Shown here one piece after another: positions 11,991-22,557 of a DNA stretch of 64,000 nucleotides. A program made the position numbers and the translations under genes. The stretch is from assembly GCA_963556495.2 (NCBI GenBank), contig OY747716.1:16938540-17002539 (forward strand). Reading direction: 5' to 3'. The DNA is from Valencia hispanica. Lineage: Eukaryota > Chordata > Actinopteri > Cyprinodontiformes > Valenciidae. Below the pieces are notes generated by a model. The model had not been told where the DNA came from. It made no database searches and saw only the letters and a list, made by a program, of their open reading frames with translations. The number at the start of each line of letters is the position of its first letter. Positions within the stretch are counted from its first letter, which is position 1.

Positions 11991-12210
11991 ATTTGATTGT
12001 TTTTGCTTTGGACTCTTGCCCTCCTTCTGAGGCCCCCTCCGCCCACCCTGGTTGGGCTGATTTTTGTTTTGGACTCTGTTTTTGTTTTCCTGGTTCCAGC
12101 AAAGTGTGACGTCATCCATGACGTTGTTGCTAGGATACAGACCCAGCAACCAGAGGCTCTCATTGTGATCACGAGATATTTTATCACGTCTCTCTGCCCT
12201 CCTGCCTGAC

Positions 12211-12340
12211 TGGTGTTGTACAGTATGTGGACTGTTCAATACGTGTAGATAAAACTCTAGATCTGTTCTATGCCAACCTGAAGGAGGCGTACAGGCCTGT
12301 ACCTCTCCCTTCTCTGGGAAGATCTGTTCACAACATGGTC
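12211..12340 (+). pseudogene. Rex1/Babar-like LINE copy 2, endonuclease C-terminal piece
   Basis: The + translation includes KTLDLFYANLKEAYRP and LPSLGRSVHN, matching the end of the apurinic-like endonuclease domain of this LINE group (the SDHN-type block, with the key Asp apparently replaced by Val). The reading continues as 'PTYKP' and then enters the 27-bp minisatellite. The rest of the element resumes after the array at about 12991. A roughly 30-bp duplicate of the 'gccaacccgaaggagg' block reappears at 13887-13912 beyond the tail. Confidence 0.65.
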
Positions 12341-12362
12341 TATCTCTAACCCACATACAAAC

Positions 12363-12990
12363 CTCATGTACAGTCGCTTCCTGCACATCTTCAGCTGCCT
12401 TCTCCACCTCAGTACCTGAGGCTGATACCTCCACGTCTGAGGCTGTTCCCTTTGCCTCCACGTCTGAGGCTTTTCCTTCCACCTGCACATCTTCAACTGC
12501 TTTCTCCACCTCAATGTCTGAAGCTGCTCCCTCCACCTCCATATCTGAGGCTGTTCCCTCCACCTCGATGTCTTAGGCAGTTCCCTCCACGTCTGAGGTT
12601 GTTCCCTCCACCTCCACGTCTGAGGCTGCTCCCTCCACCTCCACATCTGGGGCTGCTCCCTCCACCTCTACATCTGAGGCTGCTCCCTCCGTCTCCACGT
12701 CTGGGGCTGCTCCCTCCACCTGCACGTCTTCAGCTACTTTCTCCACCTCAATGTCTGAGGCTGTTCCCTGCGCCTCCATGTCTGAGGCTGTTCCCTCCAC
12801 CTCCATATCTGACACTGCTCTCTACACCTCCACGTTTGGGGCTGCTCCCTCCACCTCCATGTCTGGGGCTGCTCCCGCCACCTGCATATCTTCAGCGGTT
12901 TCTCCACCTCAATGTCTGAGGCTGCTCCCTCCACCTCCACGTCTGAGGCTTTTCTCCCCACCTCCACATCCAAGGCTGTTCCCTCCTTTC
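12363..12990. repeat. 27-bp minisatellite array with higher-order pattern
   Basis: About 22 units of 27 bp, core 'gctgctccctccacctcc' plus 'acgtctgag'. A variant block ('tgcacatcttcagct' then 'ttctccacctcaatgtct') recurs near 12392, 12486, 12719 and 12880, giving a loose higher-order structure. In one + frame the unit reads SEAAPSTST; on the complement it reads EVEGAASDV. It lies between the endonuclease and polymerase pieces of one LINE copy. Confidence 0.85.
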
Positions 12991-13817
12991 TGTTGATGCT
13001 CTACACATCAGACTTCAGATACAACTCAGAGTCCTGCCACATCCAGAAGTATTCAGGTGATACAGCTGTTGTGGCATGTGTCAGCGGTGGACAGGATGGG
13101 GAGCACAGGGACCTGCTGGAGAACTTCACTGACTGTTCTCCTGAACACCAACAAGACTAAGGAGCTGGTGGTGGGCTTCAGGAGATCTAAACCACCAAGA
13201 CAGCCAGTCTGCATAGAAGGGTAGGGAATAGAGACTGTGGAATCCTACAGACACCTGGGTGTGGTTCTGGACCAGAAACTGGAGTGGACCACCAACACAG
13301 ACGAGGCATACAGGAAGAGACAGAGTCGCCTTTTCTTCCTCAAGAGGCTAATGTCCTTTGATTTCTGCAGTAACATGCTGCAGATGTTCTACCACACACT
13401 CATCGAAAGTGTGCTTCTGCATGCCGTTGTCCACTGGGGAAGTAGCACTATGGACAAAAACTGCAGACATCTGGATAAACTGGTCAAAAAGGCCAGTTCT
13501 GTGCTGGGTCGGGAGCTTGACCCTGTAAGAAATGTGGTGGAGAGGCAGATGAGGAGGAAGCTGCAGGGCATTCTGGCTAATACAAAACATTCCCTCCATG
13601 ATGTCCTGACCAGCCAGAGAAGCAGCAGTGAAAGACTGATCTCTTTGAGATGCAGGACTAAGAGATTCAGGAGATCGTTTTTTCCTGCAGACATAAGACA
13701 GTGACATCCAACATGTTTCTTAAATAATTTATTAGTTATTTTATTTTAATCTAATATATATTTCTAAATATGTGAGCACTGGACAAAGTGAACTTCCCCT
13801 TTTTGGGGATAAATAAA
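12991..13817 (+). pseudogene. Rex1/Babar-like LINE copy 2, RT motif C to 3' end
   Basis: Translation from 12995 gives LYTSDFRYNS and KYSGDTAVV. The latter is the reverse-transcriptase active-site block with the usual S-D-D read as S-G-D. After a frame change come KTKELVVGFRRSK, an in-frame stop, and an open thumb/C-terminal segment at 13237-13704 (YRHLGVVLDQKLEW, QSRLFFLKRLMSF, GRELDPVRNVVERQM, ending RRSFFPADIRQ). A short 3' UTR with 'gataaataaagta' leads into a (TATC)n tail, a normal 3' end for this group. It is inactive because of the replaced middle, the stop and the frame change. The long open C-terminal segment suggests it is younger than the copy at 8612. Confidence 0.8.
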
Positions 13818-13818
13818 G

Positions 13819-13819
<1 letters not shown>

Positions 13820-13864
<45 letters not shown>
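13820..13864. repeat. (TATC)n LINE-tail microsatellite
   Basis: About 11 perfect TATC units directly after the LINE 3' UTR, then imperfect units to about 13880. Confidence 0.95.
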
Positions 13865-13919
13865 GCTGTCTGTCTATCTATTTATGCCAACCCGAAGGAG
13901 GCGTACAGATTTCTATCTA

Positions 13920-14104
13920 TCAAAACTATTATAATTAATGGAGGTTGAATCCATACTTTTGCTTAATTCAATGTATCCAAATCCAATAATAATAAATCTA
14001 CATTATAAATAACAAAACTGTAATAATTAACAGCGTGTTAGTAACCATTGCATTCAAATAAAGGCAGTTACATTATGTTGCACATTTTTGTGTGTTAACT
14101 GTGA
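13920..14104. other. AT-rich DNA, nothing recognised
   Basis: No feature seen. Confidence 0.4.
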
Positions 14105-14410
14105 TGGCATGACGCTATAGGTGGTCTTGTTCAGTGTTACCTAGTAAGTATCACAGAGTGGCTTCTTTGTTGCTACATTTAGCAACTTTTCAGACTCTCT
14201 AGTGACACTTATTTAAAAAAAAGTTTCTTAGCAACTTTTCTAGCCACTTTTTCAGGTGTTATTTGAGTCTTATGGAGCAGGAAGCACGTTTCGTTCTTAC
14301 TCGTCTCAACGAACAGCAGGTGCTGCTGATGGCTCCCCATCCCAAAGCTCTTACAGGGGGACGAGTCCTTTCACAGCAGGCCCACCTCAGCTGGAGCTAG
14401 AGTCTCATCT
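14105..14410. repeat. dispersed repeat with 'agcaacttttc' motifs
   Basis: Repeated phrases of the type 'ctagcaacttttcta' and 'ttatttgagtcttatgg' also occur, more diverged, at 20560-20965 and about 22690-22770. I read this as an interspersed repeat family of unknown class. No termini could be fixed. Confidence 0.4.
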
Positions 14411-16129
14411 TCCACGTCCAGACTGTTAATGAATCATGTATGCATGAAGCAAAGAACTTGTCTTTGTCTAAAACAGATTGCTGCACTAAAATGAATCACT
14501 GCATTCTTGTTGTCTATTTTTGGTCTGTTACAGTTGTTCTTGTAGCTCATATAGAAAAAAAAACCCCACATTTAATTAAATTTCACTAGCTAAGCCAAAC
14601 GAAACTTAAAAAAAAACTGCACTTAAAACGAAAAATGAACACATGAAAAAATAAAAACTTAACCGTAACCCTAGCAACGTTCTGGCACAGCCAATAGATA
14701 TTTTCCTTTCTACTTTGTTGGCCTACTGACTACTTTGTCTAAGGCACCTGTTGTGTCACCATCGTTATCTTCGTAACAACATAAATAATCTGATATTTTT
14801 GTGTTATATTTAGTGTTCCATTTTCAGGCTTTGTTACATTTAGTGTATGTGATATATTGCCCCTGACATATAGCAGTTTATTTTCAGTTTTATTTTAAGC
14901 TGGCATCATTTTGATGCCATACCTGACATGGCTTTGGTTCCCACTTTTATTGATCTGCGAGCTTTAATTCCAAACGACATTCCTTTTGTCCCTTTCACAG
15001 CACTACCCACATGCACTGTCTTCTTCCAACTGCATAATGCTGCTTTTGTCAGCCTTTTTTTTTTTTTTATTATTCGTGCCAGAAAAACTGACTCCACCCA
15101 TGTGCCTACGTGTCTGGCATGTCAAATGACACCCAAGCTGAATTCTCCTCTCCTCCTGCTCTCATGGGCCTATACGCCCGTTTTGATGGGGATCTAATCT
15201 CAGCCGCTGCCTCACCTCAATGTGCGGTTTAGTGAGCGGAGGGGAGAAAAGACTCGAAACTTCAAACACTGTCTGTTTCTGACGCGGTGATAAACCCTGC
15301 CTGATGAAAGACTCAAGCCTTCAGAGAAGGAGGAGGTGATGAGCTTAACTTGAAGGATTTAGCAGCGCTGTCTCTCACTTCCCGCGTTTTGTCAAACACT
15401 GTGCGGACTTCATGTCTTACTTTTTATTCAGAGCTAATGGGAAGTAAAGACACTTGTCTTTGATACGTGGGAAATGTGAACATGGGAAGTGAGCAACGGG
15501 AGGGAATTTATTTCTTATGACATATCTAAATGTATAGAAGATTTTTTTATTAAAAAAATGATCCAGAAATAAAATCTGCATTTTGTTGAACAAGTTGAAG
15601 GGTTTGACAAGCTGCTATCTCAGGCTCAGCTGCATGTAAAAATGTTTACTACCACCATCTGCTGTTCATTTAGGGGAGCTGAGTTTAAACCACGCACTTC
15701 ATTCATTTGCATTCATGGGAATTTGGGAGAATTATTGTGGTTGGAGCAAAACAGACAACATAACAAGGATCAGATCTTACATCGAAGCACACAGATATAA
15801 GGAATTCACCCAAGAGAAGTGAAACAGCCGTTTCTGCTTCTGTTTAAGCATTTACAAACACTCTGCTTTGCAAATGGATGTCAGATTTGATTTTAGGTAA
15901 CAGAATTTTAGATGCCTCATTTGGTCAGATGAATCATTCTCAACAAAGAGCTCCTGAATTCGCTTTATGTGTGTGAAGTGCAACTTAGTGTGCCCATCGC
16001 AGAAGATGAACAACATTTGTTATCAGGAAACTCTCCAGGAGCAACGCTGAAGGTGTTTGCAAAGAATTAACTTTTCACCTTCAGCTGAATGCAGATGCAT
16101 CCCACTGACACAGTTTTTTGAAAAAGGAT
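14411..16129. other. intergenic DNA; 15180-15480 possible single-copy element
   Basis: No gene or complete mobile element. The stretch 15180-15480 is less AT-rich, lacks repeat character and contains several CpGs ('ttctgacgcggtgataaa', 'cttcccgcgttttgtc'). It is a candidate conserved non-coding element only because of its composition and uniqueness within the window. Confidence 0.35.
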
Positions 16130-16235
16130 TTTAAAATGTTGCACACTTTGTTGTGTGACAAAAAAACCCGATGAAAAGTAAACAAAGTTTAAGAGGTGTG
16201 AATACTTTTGCAAGGCTCTGTATTTGCTTGGTTGC
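16130..16235 (+). mobile_element. Tc1 3' inverted-repeat fragment
   Basis: 'gaatacttttgcaaggctct' preceded by 'gtgtgacaaaa' is the recognisable inner-to-outer order of a Tc1 3' terminus. No transposase is attached. Confidence 0.55.
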
Positions 16236-16624
16236 AAATAGGTTTACACAGTCTTTAACGTAGGTATGACTAATACGTATGGCAGCGTCTTGGAAGCAGA
16301 ACCATTAAATTAGTTAATTTCGAAGAGCAGCAGGTCTCACATTAAAACTAATTTTTTTTGTGTCTTTCTAAGTAGGGCTAGGATGGTATTAAGTAAGCCA
16401 TGTTTTCTAAGTGAAATCTAAAATAAGGCTGCTGAAAACTCAGCATATTTTAGCATTAACATTTGTTGCTTTTCAACTAGGCAGTTCCAGGGATGTGTTT
16501 CAATAAAAGACCACAATAGCTGTGAGCCTGTAATAGTTTTTCTTGTTATCATTACCATGAGTAAAAATACCATAGTCTTGAGATATCACCATACCTTGGC
16601 ATGAAATGTTATCTATTTCTGCTT

Positions 16625-16697
16625 TTATCACTGTCCAGCAATCTATGGTTGTTGTAAAGCGCTTTTATAAATAAAATGTGATTGATTGATTGATTGA
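16625..16697 (+). mobile_element. L2-type LINE 3' tail with (TGAT)n
   Basis: 'gttgtaaagcgcttttataa' is followed by 'ataaaatg' and four to five tandem TGAT units. It is the + strand counterpart of the tail at 5466, a severely 5'-truncated insertion. Confidence 0.65.
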
Positions 16698-16699
16698 TT

Positions 16700-17529
16700 T
16701 AAATATTAAAATATTTCCAGAGAGCTAATTTCATCTAGGACTGCATGTTGGCACAGGTTTCCACCGGCAGTTGGACTCTCACTGGACAGACAGGGTTAAA
16801 CCCAAACGCTAAATATTGCGTCATGCTGATGCGACGACAATTTTTTGTTTGTTGCCATTTTGAAAGCTGTTTTAAACCCATTAACCGCATTACAAGATAT
16901 GGCTGTGGGAGCTGTACACCTGGAGTGATTCATTCGGTTCTGTGAGTGACCTAACCATCGGATTGTGTTTGGTTTCTTTAATAATTTAGTTAAGTTTGGT
17001 TTCTTTAATAATTTAGTTAAGTTAGTTAAGTTATTCCATTAAAAATGTGACTTTTTGACATAAAACTTTCTAAGAATTAAAAAAAAAGATCTACATTGAC
17101 CAAAAGAATGGAGGCAGATTTGAAGCAGTCCTCAGTACATTCATTTTGGTGAGTTACCACTGTTCATAGCAATTGTCATGACCACCCGTCCCTTGGGAGC
17201 CCTTTAACTCCGGCCTCATCAGAGGCCCACAGAGACCTCCCTGTCAGTCAAACAGACATCAGCCTCTGATTGGCTCGAAGACTGATTACACCCTATTCAT
17301 GCCTTGCCGTTTTCAGAGTACAGAAACACATGCAGGGCCATGTAATAAGCATCCACACAGCGGTAACATGATGTCCTACTGGAAGAGTGGGGGGAAAAGA
17401 AATCACTCAGCTCATTCTAGTGCAGAGCAATCTCAGTTCAAATGAAAATCCGACATGAACATATAAAGTTACTGCCGAGCGAGGATTAGGTGGATGAAGC
17501 GTTATGTGAGAATGCAGTAAAAAAAAAAT
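16700..17529. other. intergenic DNA, nothing recognised
   Basis: A local direct duplication, 'agtttggtttctttaataa', occurs at about 16967 and 16993. Nothing else is supported. Confidence 0.45.
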
Positions 17530-17700
17530 TTGTCCTTTTACAGACTTCTGCTACTCTTTCTTTGTCACATTTAAACCGAATGTTGTACTTAATAGACAAA
17601 AATAACCTGAATGAATACAAAATGTAGTTTTCAAACTATTTAACTTATTAAACTAAAAAAAGCTATCCAAACCAACCTGGTTTTCACTCTAAAACTCATG
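17530..17700 (+). mobile_element. Tc1 5' terminal-region fragment
   Basis: Shares the landmark 'aaaaaagctatccaaacc' and the order of flanking text with 3208-3480. Likely the same Tc1 subfamily, truncated. Confidence 0.45.
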
Positions 17701-18124
17701 GATTCAGTGTTTGCAGAGTCTCTTTCAGTTTAATCATGAACACAGACCTTAACTGAGGCAAATGAAGTCAGCAGAGCTTTAGAAGTGGTTATGGGTTCTT
17801 CTGTGACCTCGAGTCGTCAACACAGACGATCGTTTTTCCATTTGTGGGTAGTGGCTCTCACTTAGGCCTTTTCCACATTCTGACCCGCGGCTGTTTACAG
17901 GATGCCAAAAGCACAAGTGTAGCTTTACAGACGAACATAGCTGGCATATGTGTTTGTGTGTGACAAAAGTGGCAAAGATCCTGTATACTACATGGACACA
18001 AAAACTATAATAATGCTGTACGAAGTGAGAGTTCATCTAAAAAGAAGTGGGAAGAATGAAGATACTTTTTACTTTTATTGCATTGAAAAGAAAATGTTTA
18101 ATTCCCTAGATTATTATTTCAGAT
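17701..18124. other. intergenic DNA, nothing recognised
   Basis: No supported feature. Confidence 0.4.
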
Positions 18125-18255
18125 TTGTTCAAATTCAAAAATACTTTATTGATCCCAGAGGGAAATTAAGTGTTGTTGTAGCTCATATAATTAATTATTT
18201 AAGGAGTTGTTGTAGATCATGATGGCGGTGGGCAGGAAAGATTTCCTGTAGCGTT
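18125..18255 (-). mobile_element. LINE 3' end fragment
   Basis: 'actttattgatcccagagg' is the complement of a Rex1/Babar- or CR1-type 3' terminus ('gggatcaataaagt'). 'gatggcggtgggcaggaaag' follows, continuing the C-terminal coding/3' UTR text. A related tail lies at 50945-51015. Confidence 0.6.
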
Positions 18256-18359
18256 TTTTTCCCAGAGATTTGGAAGTCATTTTTGTACTTAACTTTGTTA
18301 TTCTAACCACATGGAGAATGCATGCTTTAAATATGTTCCCAGTTCTGAAAGTGTTAAAG

Positions 18360-18900
18360 GACTGGGCCAAGTGCCAAGCGGTCCCCCAAGTGTCGTCTTG
18401 GAATTAGGCTTCTTGACCCACATGCAGAACACCACTAGGGAGACCAGTTGTAAAAGTTTTAAGGTTTTTATTGAAACAATGAAAATGTCAAGATGATGAA
18501 GAGTACAGGAACTGGTAACACTGCACCGGGAAACAGAAGAGAGCTGAACTGCAGGGGAAGAAATCAAGAGGTGAGATAGAATCCTGAATGGGAGCCAGGA
18601 TTGAGGACTGGGTGCGGGCAGGCAGAGCACGGAGGTGGAGCATGGATCATGGATCATGGAGGAACAAGTGCAGATGAGTCAGGTGAGGAAACACCATCAA
18701 GGGAGCCATCTGCGCCGGCGGCAGCAGATCAACCGCAGCAGCCGAGTCACACAGGGCACCCAGAGGAGGCAAGGATGAGACCCCCACCTCCACCCAAGTG
18801 CTACCTGGAAAGCACTCAGACAGCCACAGCTCACCACCACTCCTGAAGCAGAGGACTCCTACAGAGGAAACACTGGCAGGTAGATTAAAATAACAGATTA
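18360..18900 (-). repeat. LTR-like remnant joined to dispersed repeat block copy 2
   Basis: 18400-18640 has LTR-like text on the minus strand (a 'ttcaataaaaaccttaaaac' type end). 18650-18900 is the second copy of the block at 5700-5945, with several shared 10-16 bp landmarks in the same order. The relation between the two halves is unclear. Confidence 0.4.
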
Positions 18901-20559
18901 GCTCCTTATATTCTTGAATTCTTGATTTTGCAGGTTTGGCGATAATCAAGCCTGGGTGTGTCTATAATGAACATTTCATCAGAAAATTGCAGTAATCACA
19001 GTTAATTCGTTAATATTTAACAGTTGGGTGGGGGGCAATATTTTCCGCACATGGCCAGATTGGTTTAACAAAAACATAATGATTTGAAATCATGCCACAG
19101 GCATGGGGCTCAATTGGTCAACAACTGGGAAAAATAAAGAGATCCACTAAAAACATTTCCAAGAAAGCAGAGATTCAAAGAGGAAAATGTGTTAAATGCC
19201 ACCTCAATCTGTGTCAGTTTGATAACGTTCATGGTATGAAAAAGATTCAACAGAAGGATATTTTAATGATAAAATCCCTGCAGCCATCTGGTGGCGTAAT
19301 GAAATGGCCAGTGCTGGCAGAAGATCTGGATGACCTCTCTGTATCCAACGACGGCATATGCCAGGCTGCCGAGTCGAAGGCACAACCTTCTCTGCGCCGA
19401 CAACCATCAGCACACTCATAATCATCAAACCCTCATCTGTTGTGTTCATAAATCCCACGCAGGGCGGGATTTTTGAGGATTTGCGAAACAGGACGCACCA
19501 TATGTTGCCATGCCGTTTGCACTGTCGCCTGAACAAAGACAGAAGCATTAATTAAAACCTCCAACTCTCTGCTTTGATTATTTTAACACCTGCAAGTGTC
19601 AACAAACACACCCCATCTGATCTCTGCTTTGTTCCGAGAGGTATTAGAGTTGGAGATGGAGCAGCAGGTCTTAGAAGCAGAGCGGCGGGGTCTTGGCAGG
19701 GCTAAGGCTCGCCGTACCCAAGCTGGCTCATCTGCTTTCATTTTGAGATGAATACATTCATGCCACTTCAAGCCACTCCTTCAACTGTTAGTCTGAAAGC
19801 CTTCTAGCATATGTGAGCCTCACATTAATGTTAGATGTTTGCCTTTGAGTGCTAATAGGCAGATTAATAGAGTTGGAGGATACTCATATGTGTATCATCA
19901 GGACTGGTTTGACTTCATGAGGCCTTGTGAGATGAGAGGTTGCCAGCGTAGAGATGCTGTGGTGCCGAGCGAAAGGCAGTTTCAAGGATTACTGTCGGGG
20001 CGGAAAAGAGGCAATTAATCTCCGTCTTCAAAATGGGATACAGCTGAGCTTCAAGGCCCTTGGGTTCTTCTGAGAAGATGATAAGCTTCTGTTTACTAAT
20101 TTTCCCTTTTAGATGTGTTGACGCTTTGTGCAAATATGTGACAGATATCCAAATCTGAATGTGTAAGAGTGTAGCTGTGGACGAGCTGAGGGATGCTTTA
20201 GTGATTTTTTTTTTCTCTCTATCCGAGGTGTGTGAGTGCAGCAGCGTTTGTTTGATTTTGTTTTGCTCATTTTCAATTAAAACCAGCTCCCGAACGGTTC
20301 GAGCATTCCTGTTGCTATCAGTTCGAACAGGGTGTTTGATCAGAACTAAGCCCTGCTGACGTTAGGTTTTTTTTTTGTTTTTTTCCTTTTCACACATGTC
20401 CTTGTCCCCCCGTTTGTTCTGAGGTCACAACCAAAAGAGCAACACAAAAACAAAACAGCTAAATGCTGGGTTTGTACTGTTGGGGTCAATTTGATCAAAT
20501 ATCGGGTCAACACTACAACAAACTGGTTTGTCGGGTGAGAGATGAGACTGGAAGGAACT
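18901..20559. other. apparently single-copy intergenic DNA
   Basis: No mobile-element signature. 19400-19780 looks unique and contains homeodomain-type taattaa at 19550, an E-box cacctg at 19588 and a CpG-containing stretch. It is a possible regulatory region, not demonstrable from one sequence. Confidence 0.35.
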
Positions 20560-20965
20560 TTCAGTGATGCCAGCTTAGTATATTTGCCATGATTCCGACC
20601 CCTCTAGCGAGTTTATTTTTTTTAAAAGTGACCAGCAAGAAATGTAGCCAATCTTTTCTGGTTTTATTGACTCTCACATGAAAGCATATATCATTCTTAT
20701 TCTTTTCAACATGCAGCAGACCCCCTCCTCTGCCCCAAGGAAACCAGAGGTGACCCAGTCCTCATGCAGCCGTCTCTCCTAGTTTTGCCAACTTGGCAAA
20801 TGTGTTTCTACATTCAGACTCCTCTAGCAGTGTTGTTTTCAGAAAGGCAGCAAGCAACAAATCCAACAATGTTTTCTAAGGGTTTGTGACGTGTTTTGTC
20901 AACATGTTGTTCTTAAAGCGCAGCAGATCCCTCCCCCTGTGATGAGCACAAAGTGACAAGGATTA
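20560..20965. repeat. two diverged tandem copies of the 14105-type repeat
   Basis: The halves beginning 'cgacccctctagcgag' (about 20594) and 'cagactcctctagcag' (about 20815) align over roughly 150 bp, each followed by 'agcaag' text and a 'cagcaga(c/t)cc' block. The second copy starts about 220 bp after the first. Confidence 0.4.
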
Positions 20966-21060
20966 CCAACCTCGGGAAATCCTAGCCATGCCATTCCAAA
21001 CTTTGCGTCAAGGCCACCACCCTCAAGGGTGTATGACCGTTAGGGGGCCAACTATCAGGG

Positions 21061-21340
21061 GCGACCGTGGCTCAGGAGGTAGGAGCTCGTTCTGGAACTG
21101 GAAGGTTGCCGGCTCAAAAACCCGCTCTTTCCGTCTCAGTCGCTGTGTCCTTGGGCAAGACACTCACCTGCCAACTGGTGTTGGGCAGAGGGCCCGTTGG
21201 CGCCAGTGTTCGGAAGCCTCCCTTCTGTCCATCACCAGTAAGTGAATGTGTGTGTGAATGGGTGGATGACTGAATGTAGTGTGAAGCACTTTGGGGTCCT
21301 CAGGACTAGTTAAAACGCTATACAAGTACAGGCCATTTCA
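21061..21340 (+). mobile_element. tRNA-headed SINE (family 2), full copy
   Basis: The head begins gcgaccgtggctcagg with an A-box-like ggctcaggaggtagg and a degenerate B box (ggttgccggctcaaaa). The body has 'tgtccttgggcaagacac' and the tail has 'acgctatacaagtacaggcc'. It would be transcribed by RNA polymerase III if active, but the B box has lost the TTCGA core. Confidence 0.8.
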
Positions 21341-21388
21341 CATCATCCTCACCTTCAGAACCTGCACATCTAAGGTCTTGGAGAAGAA

Positions 21389-21613
21389 GGCTGCGACTGT
21401 GCCTCAGAAGGTAGATAAGGCTTCTTGCAATGGAAAGGTTGTAGGTTTGATTCCAGCTTCCTCTTTTCACATGTCTATGTCCCCCTGGGCAAGGCACACA
21501 ACCTTAAGTTGCGTATCGATCTGTGTATCAGTGTGTGAACGTGTGGTTGAAGTGTAAAGCGCTTTAAGAGGTCGGTATGACTAGAGAAATGCTATTTAAG
21601 TTCAGTCCATTTA
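21389..21613 (+). mobile_element. tRNA-headed SINE (family 2), second copy
   Basis: Same orientation and order as the copy just upstream. It has 'ctgtgcctcagaaggtag', a better B box (ggtttgattcc), 'ccctgggcaaggcac', 'gtaaagcgctttaagagg' and 'atgctatttaag'. It is more diverged than its neighbour, so independent insertion is likelier than recent tandem duplication. Confidence 0.75.
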
Positions 21614-21827
21614 CCATCAGTGAAAATCTTGTGATAAACTGAAATTCATGGCTGGAAAATTGTCCAGAGGAATTTAGTTAATTATAGATGATGCTTCACA
21701 CAAATCTTTATTTTTGGTGGTGAAAAACAAAATCTGTGCAGCCAAATTAAAATGTTTAATGTTTTTTTTTTATGGATTTATATGTACTTTGTTGTGCTGA
21801 ATGATTTGATGCCAATTAATGGCACTG

Positions 21828-22557
21828 TAACCCCTCCTTTCCACCGGACGCGTAAGCAGCACGTTACAGGAGCAGCACGTCATACGCAGCTGATAGCCAC
21901 CACTGTAGTCAATAGAACCCTTTCCACCAGAGGCGAAAGCAGCACGAGTCTGCCGCGTCTCAGGAGCGTCATGTCACAGCACTTTTCTAAATATACGCGG
22001 CAGTCCTATTTTCTACGCGGTACGCCTCTGAAACACGTAAATTTCAACATTTTGGATAGGGGAAGACAGGAAATATAACGGCTCAGCACCAGAAATTTTT
22101 GAAATAAAAAAACGTCCTGCTTTGCGGTTGCTTTACTTGAAAAAAGGTCACTACCTGTGCGGCCCGGTGAGAAGTTAGTACCTCGTGGGAGGGTCTCATT
22201 TGTGTGTCATCACACAAATGAGCGATTTTGGATATTCCCTGACATAACATAAACTTATTGGTGAATATAAAACAGACATAACATAAAACACCAACCTTTT
22301 GGAGCCATGTTGTTGTCTTTTCCTGGTTATTGTTGTCATAGACGTTTATATATGTCTATGGTTGTTGTGTTTACTGACGAAACCACGTGAGATTAGCAAA
22401 ATCACGCGTGATTTCGTGCTCTCTCGGTGACAGCAGCTTCCCTGCTGCTATGCACCTCATACGCACCCGGTGGAAAGGGCCAAGCAGCAGAATACGCAAG
22501 TGAAACGTGCTGCTCCTGCAACGTGCCGCTTACGTGTCCATTGGAAAGGAGGGGTTA
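21828..22557. mobile_element. MITE with ~53-bp terminal inverted repeats and central hairpin
   Basis: Left end taacccctcctttccacc matches the reverse complement of the right end (taacccctcctttccaat). Similarity continues through 'cgtaagcrgcacgtt' and 'gcaggagcagcacgt' for about 53 bp. Internal subterminal copies of 'ccctttccacc' occur at about 21919 and, inverted, at about 22470. At the exact centre (22195-22222) is a perfect 12-bp stem with a 4-nt loop. There are no coding frames. Target duplications are unclear (left tggcactg, right ggctaaat), so the superfamily is unassigned; hAT-like is possible. Confidence 0.75.
22195..22222. repeat. perfect 12-bp hairpin at MITE centre
   Basis: ctcatttgtgtg, loop tcat, then cacacaaatgag. 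Confidence 0.9.

Larger units (their letters stand above)
9657..12210 (+). mobile_element. LTR-retrotransposon-like remnant with repetitive proline/serine-rich region
   Basis: A junction sequence near 10175 (gacagtacgatccgacca, then a DQLDP-like start) resembles the leader and gag start I associate with teleost Ty3/gypsy-type elements. The preceding 9900-10130 has LTR-like, T-rich text with 'ttattattttatt'. After this comes a long GC-rich stretch (10200-12000) with open but mutually inconsistent frames, rich in Pro, Ser, Ala and Arg, and several minisatellites whose units are multiples of three. No protease, reverse transcriptase or integrase motif is present, so it would be non-autonomous or heavily deleted. 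The class assignment is tentative. Duplicated LTRs were not found. Confidence 0.35.

Noticed and set aside
11336..12109. A 257-codon open frame across the minisatellites, and several frames on the other strand.
   Set aside because: The frame is kept open by the repeat unit itself. Two other frames and the opposite strand are also open there, and no start context, splice site or known domain supports a gene.
11160..12990. Repeats considered as a CRISPR-like array.
   Set aside because: Units are directly adjacent without unique spacers, and the DNA is clearly eukaryotic.
9657..13220. Reading 9657-13220 as a single insertion that split one LINE.
   Set aside because: The two LINE pieces overlap in protein content (both include the motif following RT motif C), so they must be two copies.
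13348..13707. Minus-strand frames of 101-119 codons.
   Set aside because: They are antisense shadows of the LINE C-terminal coding segment at 13237-13704.
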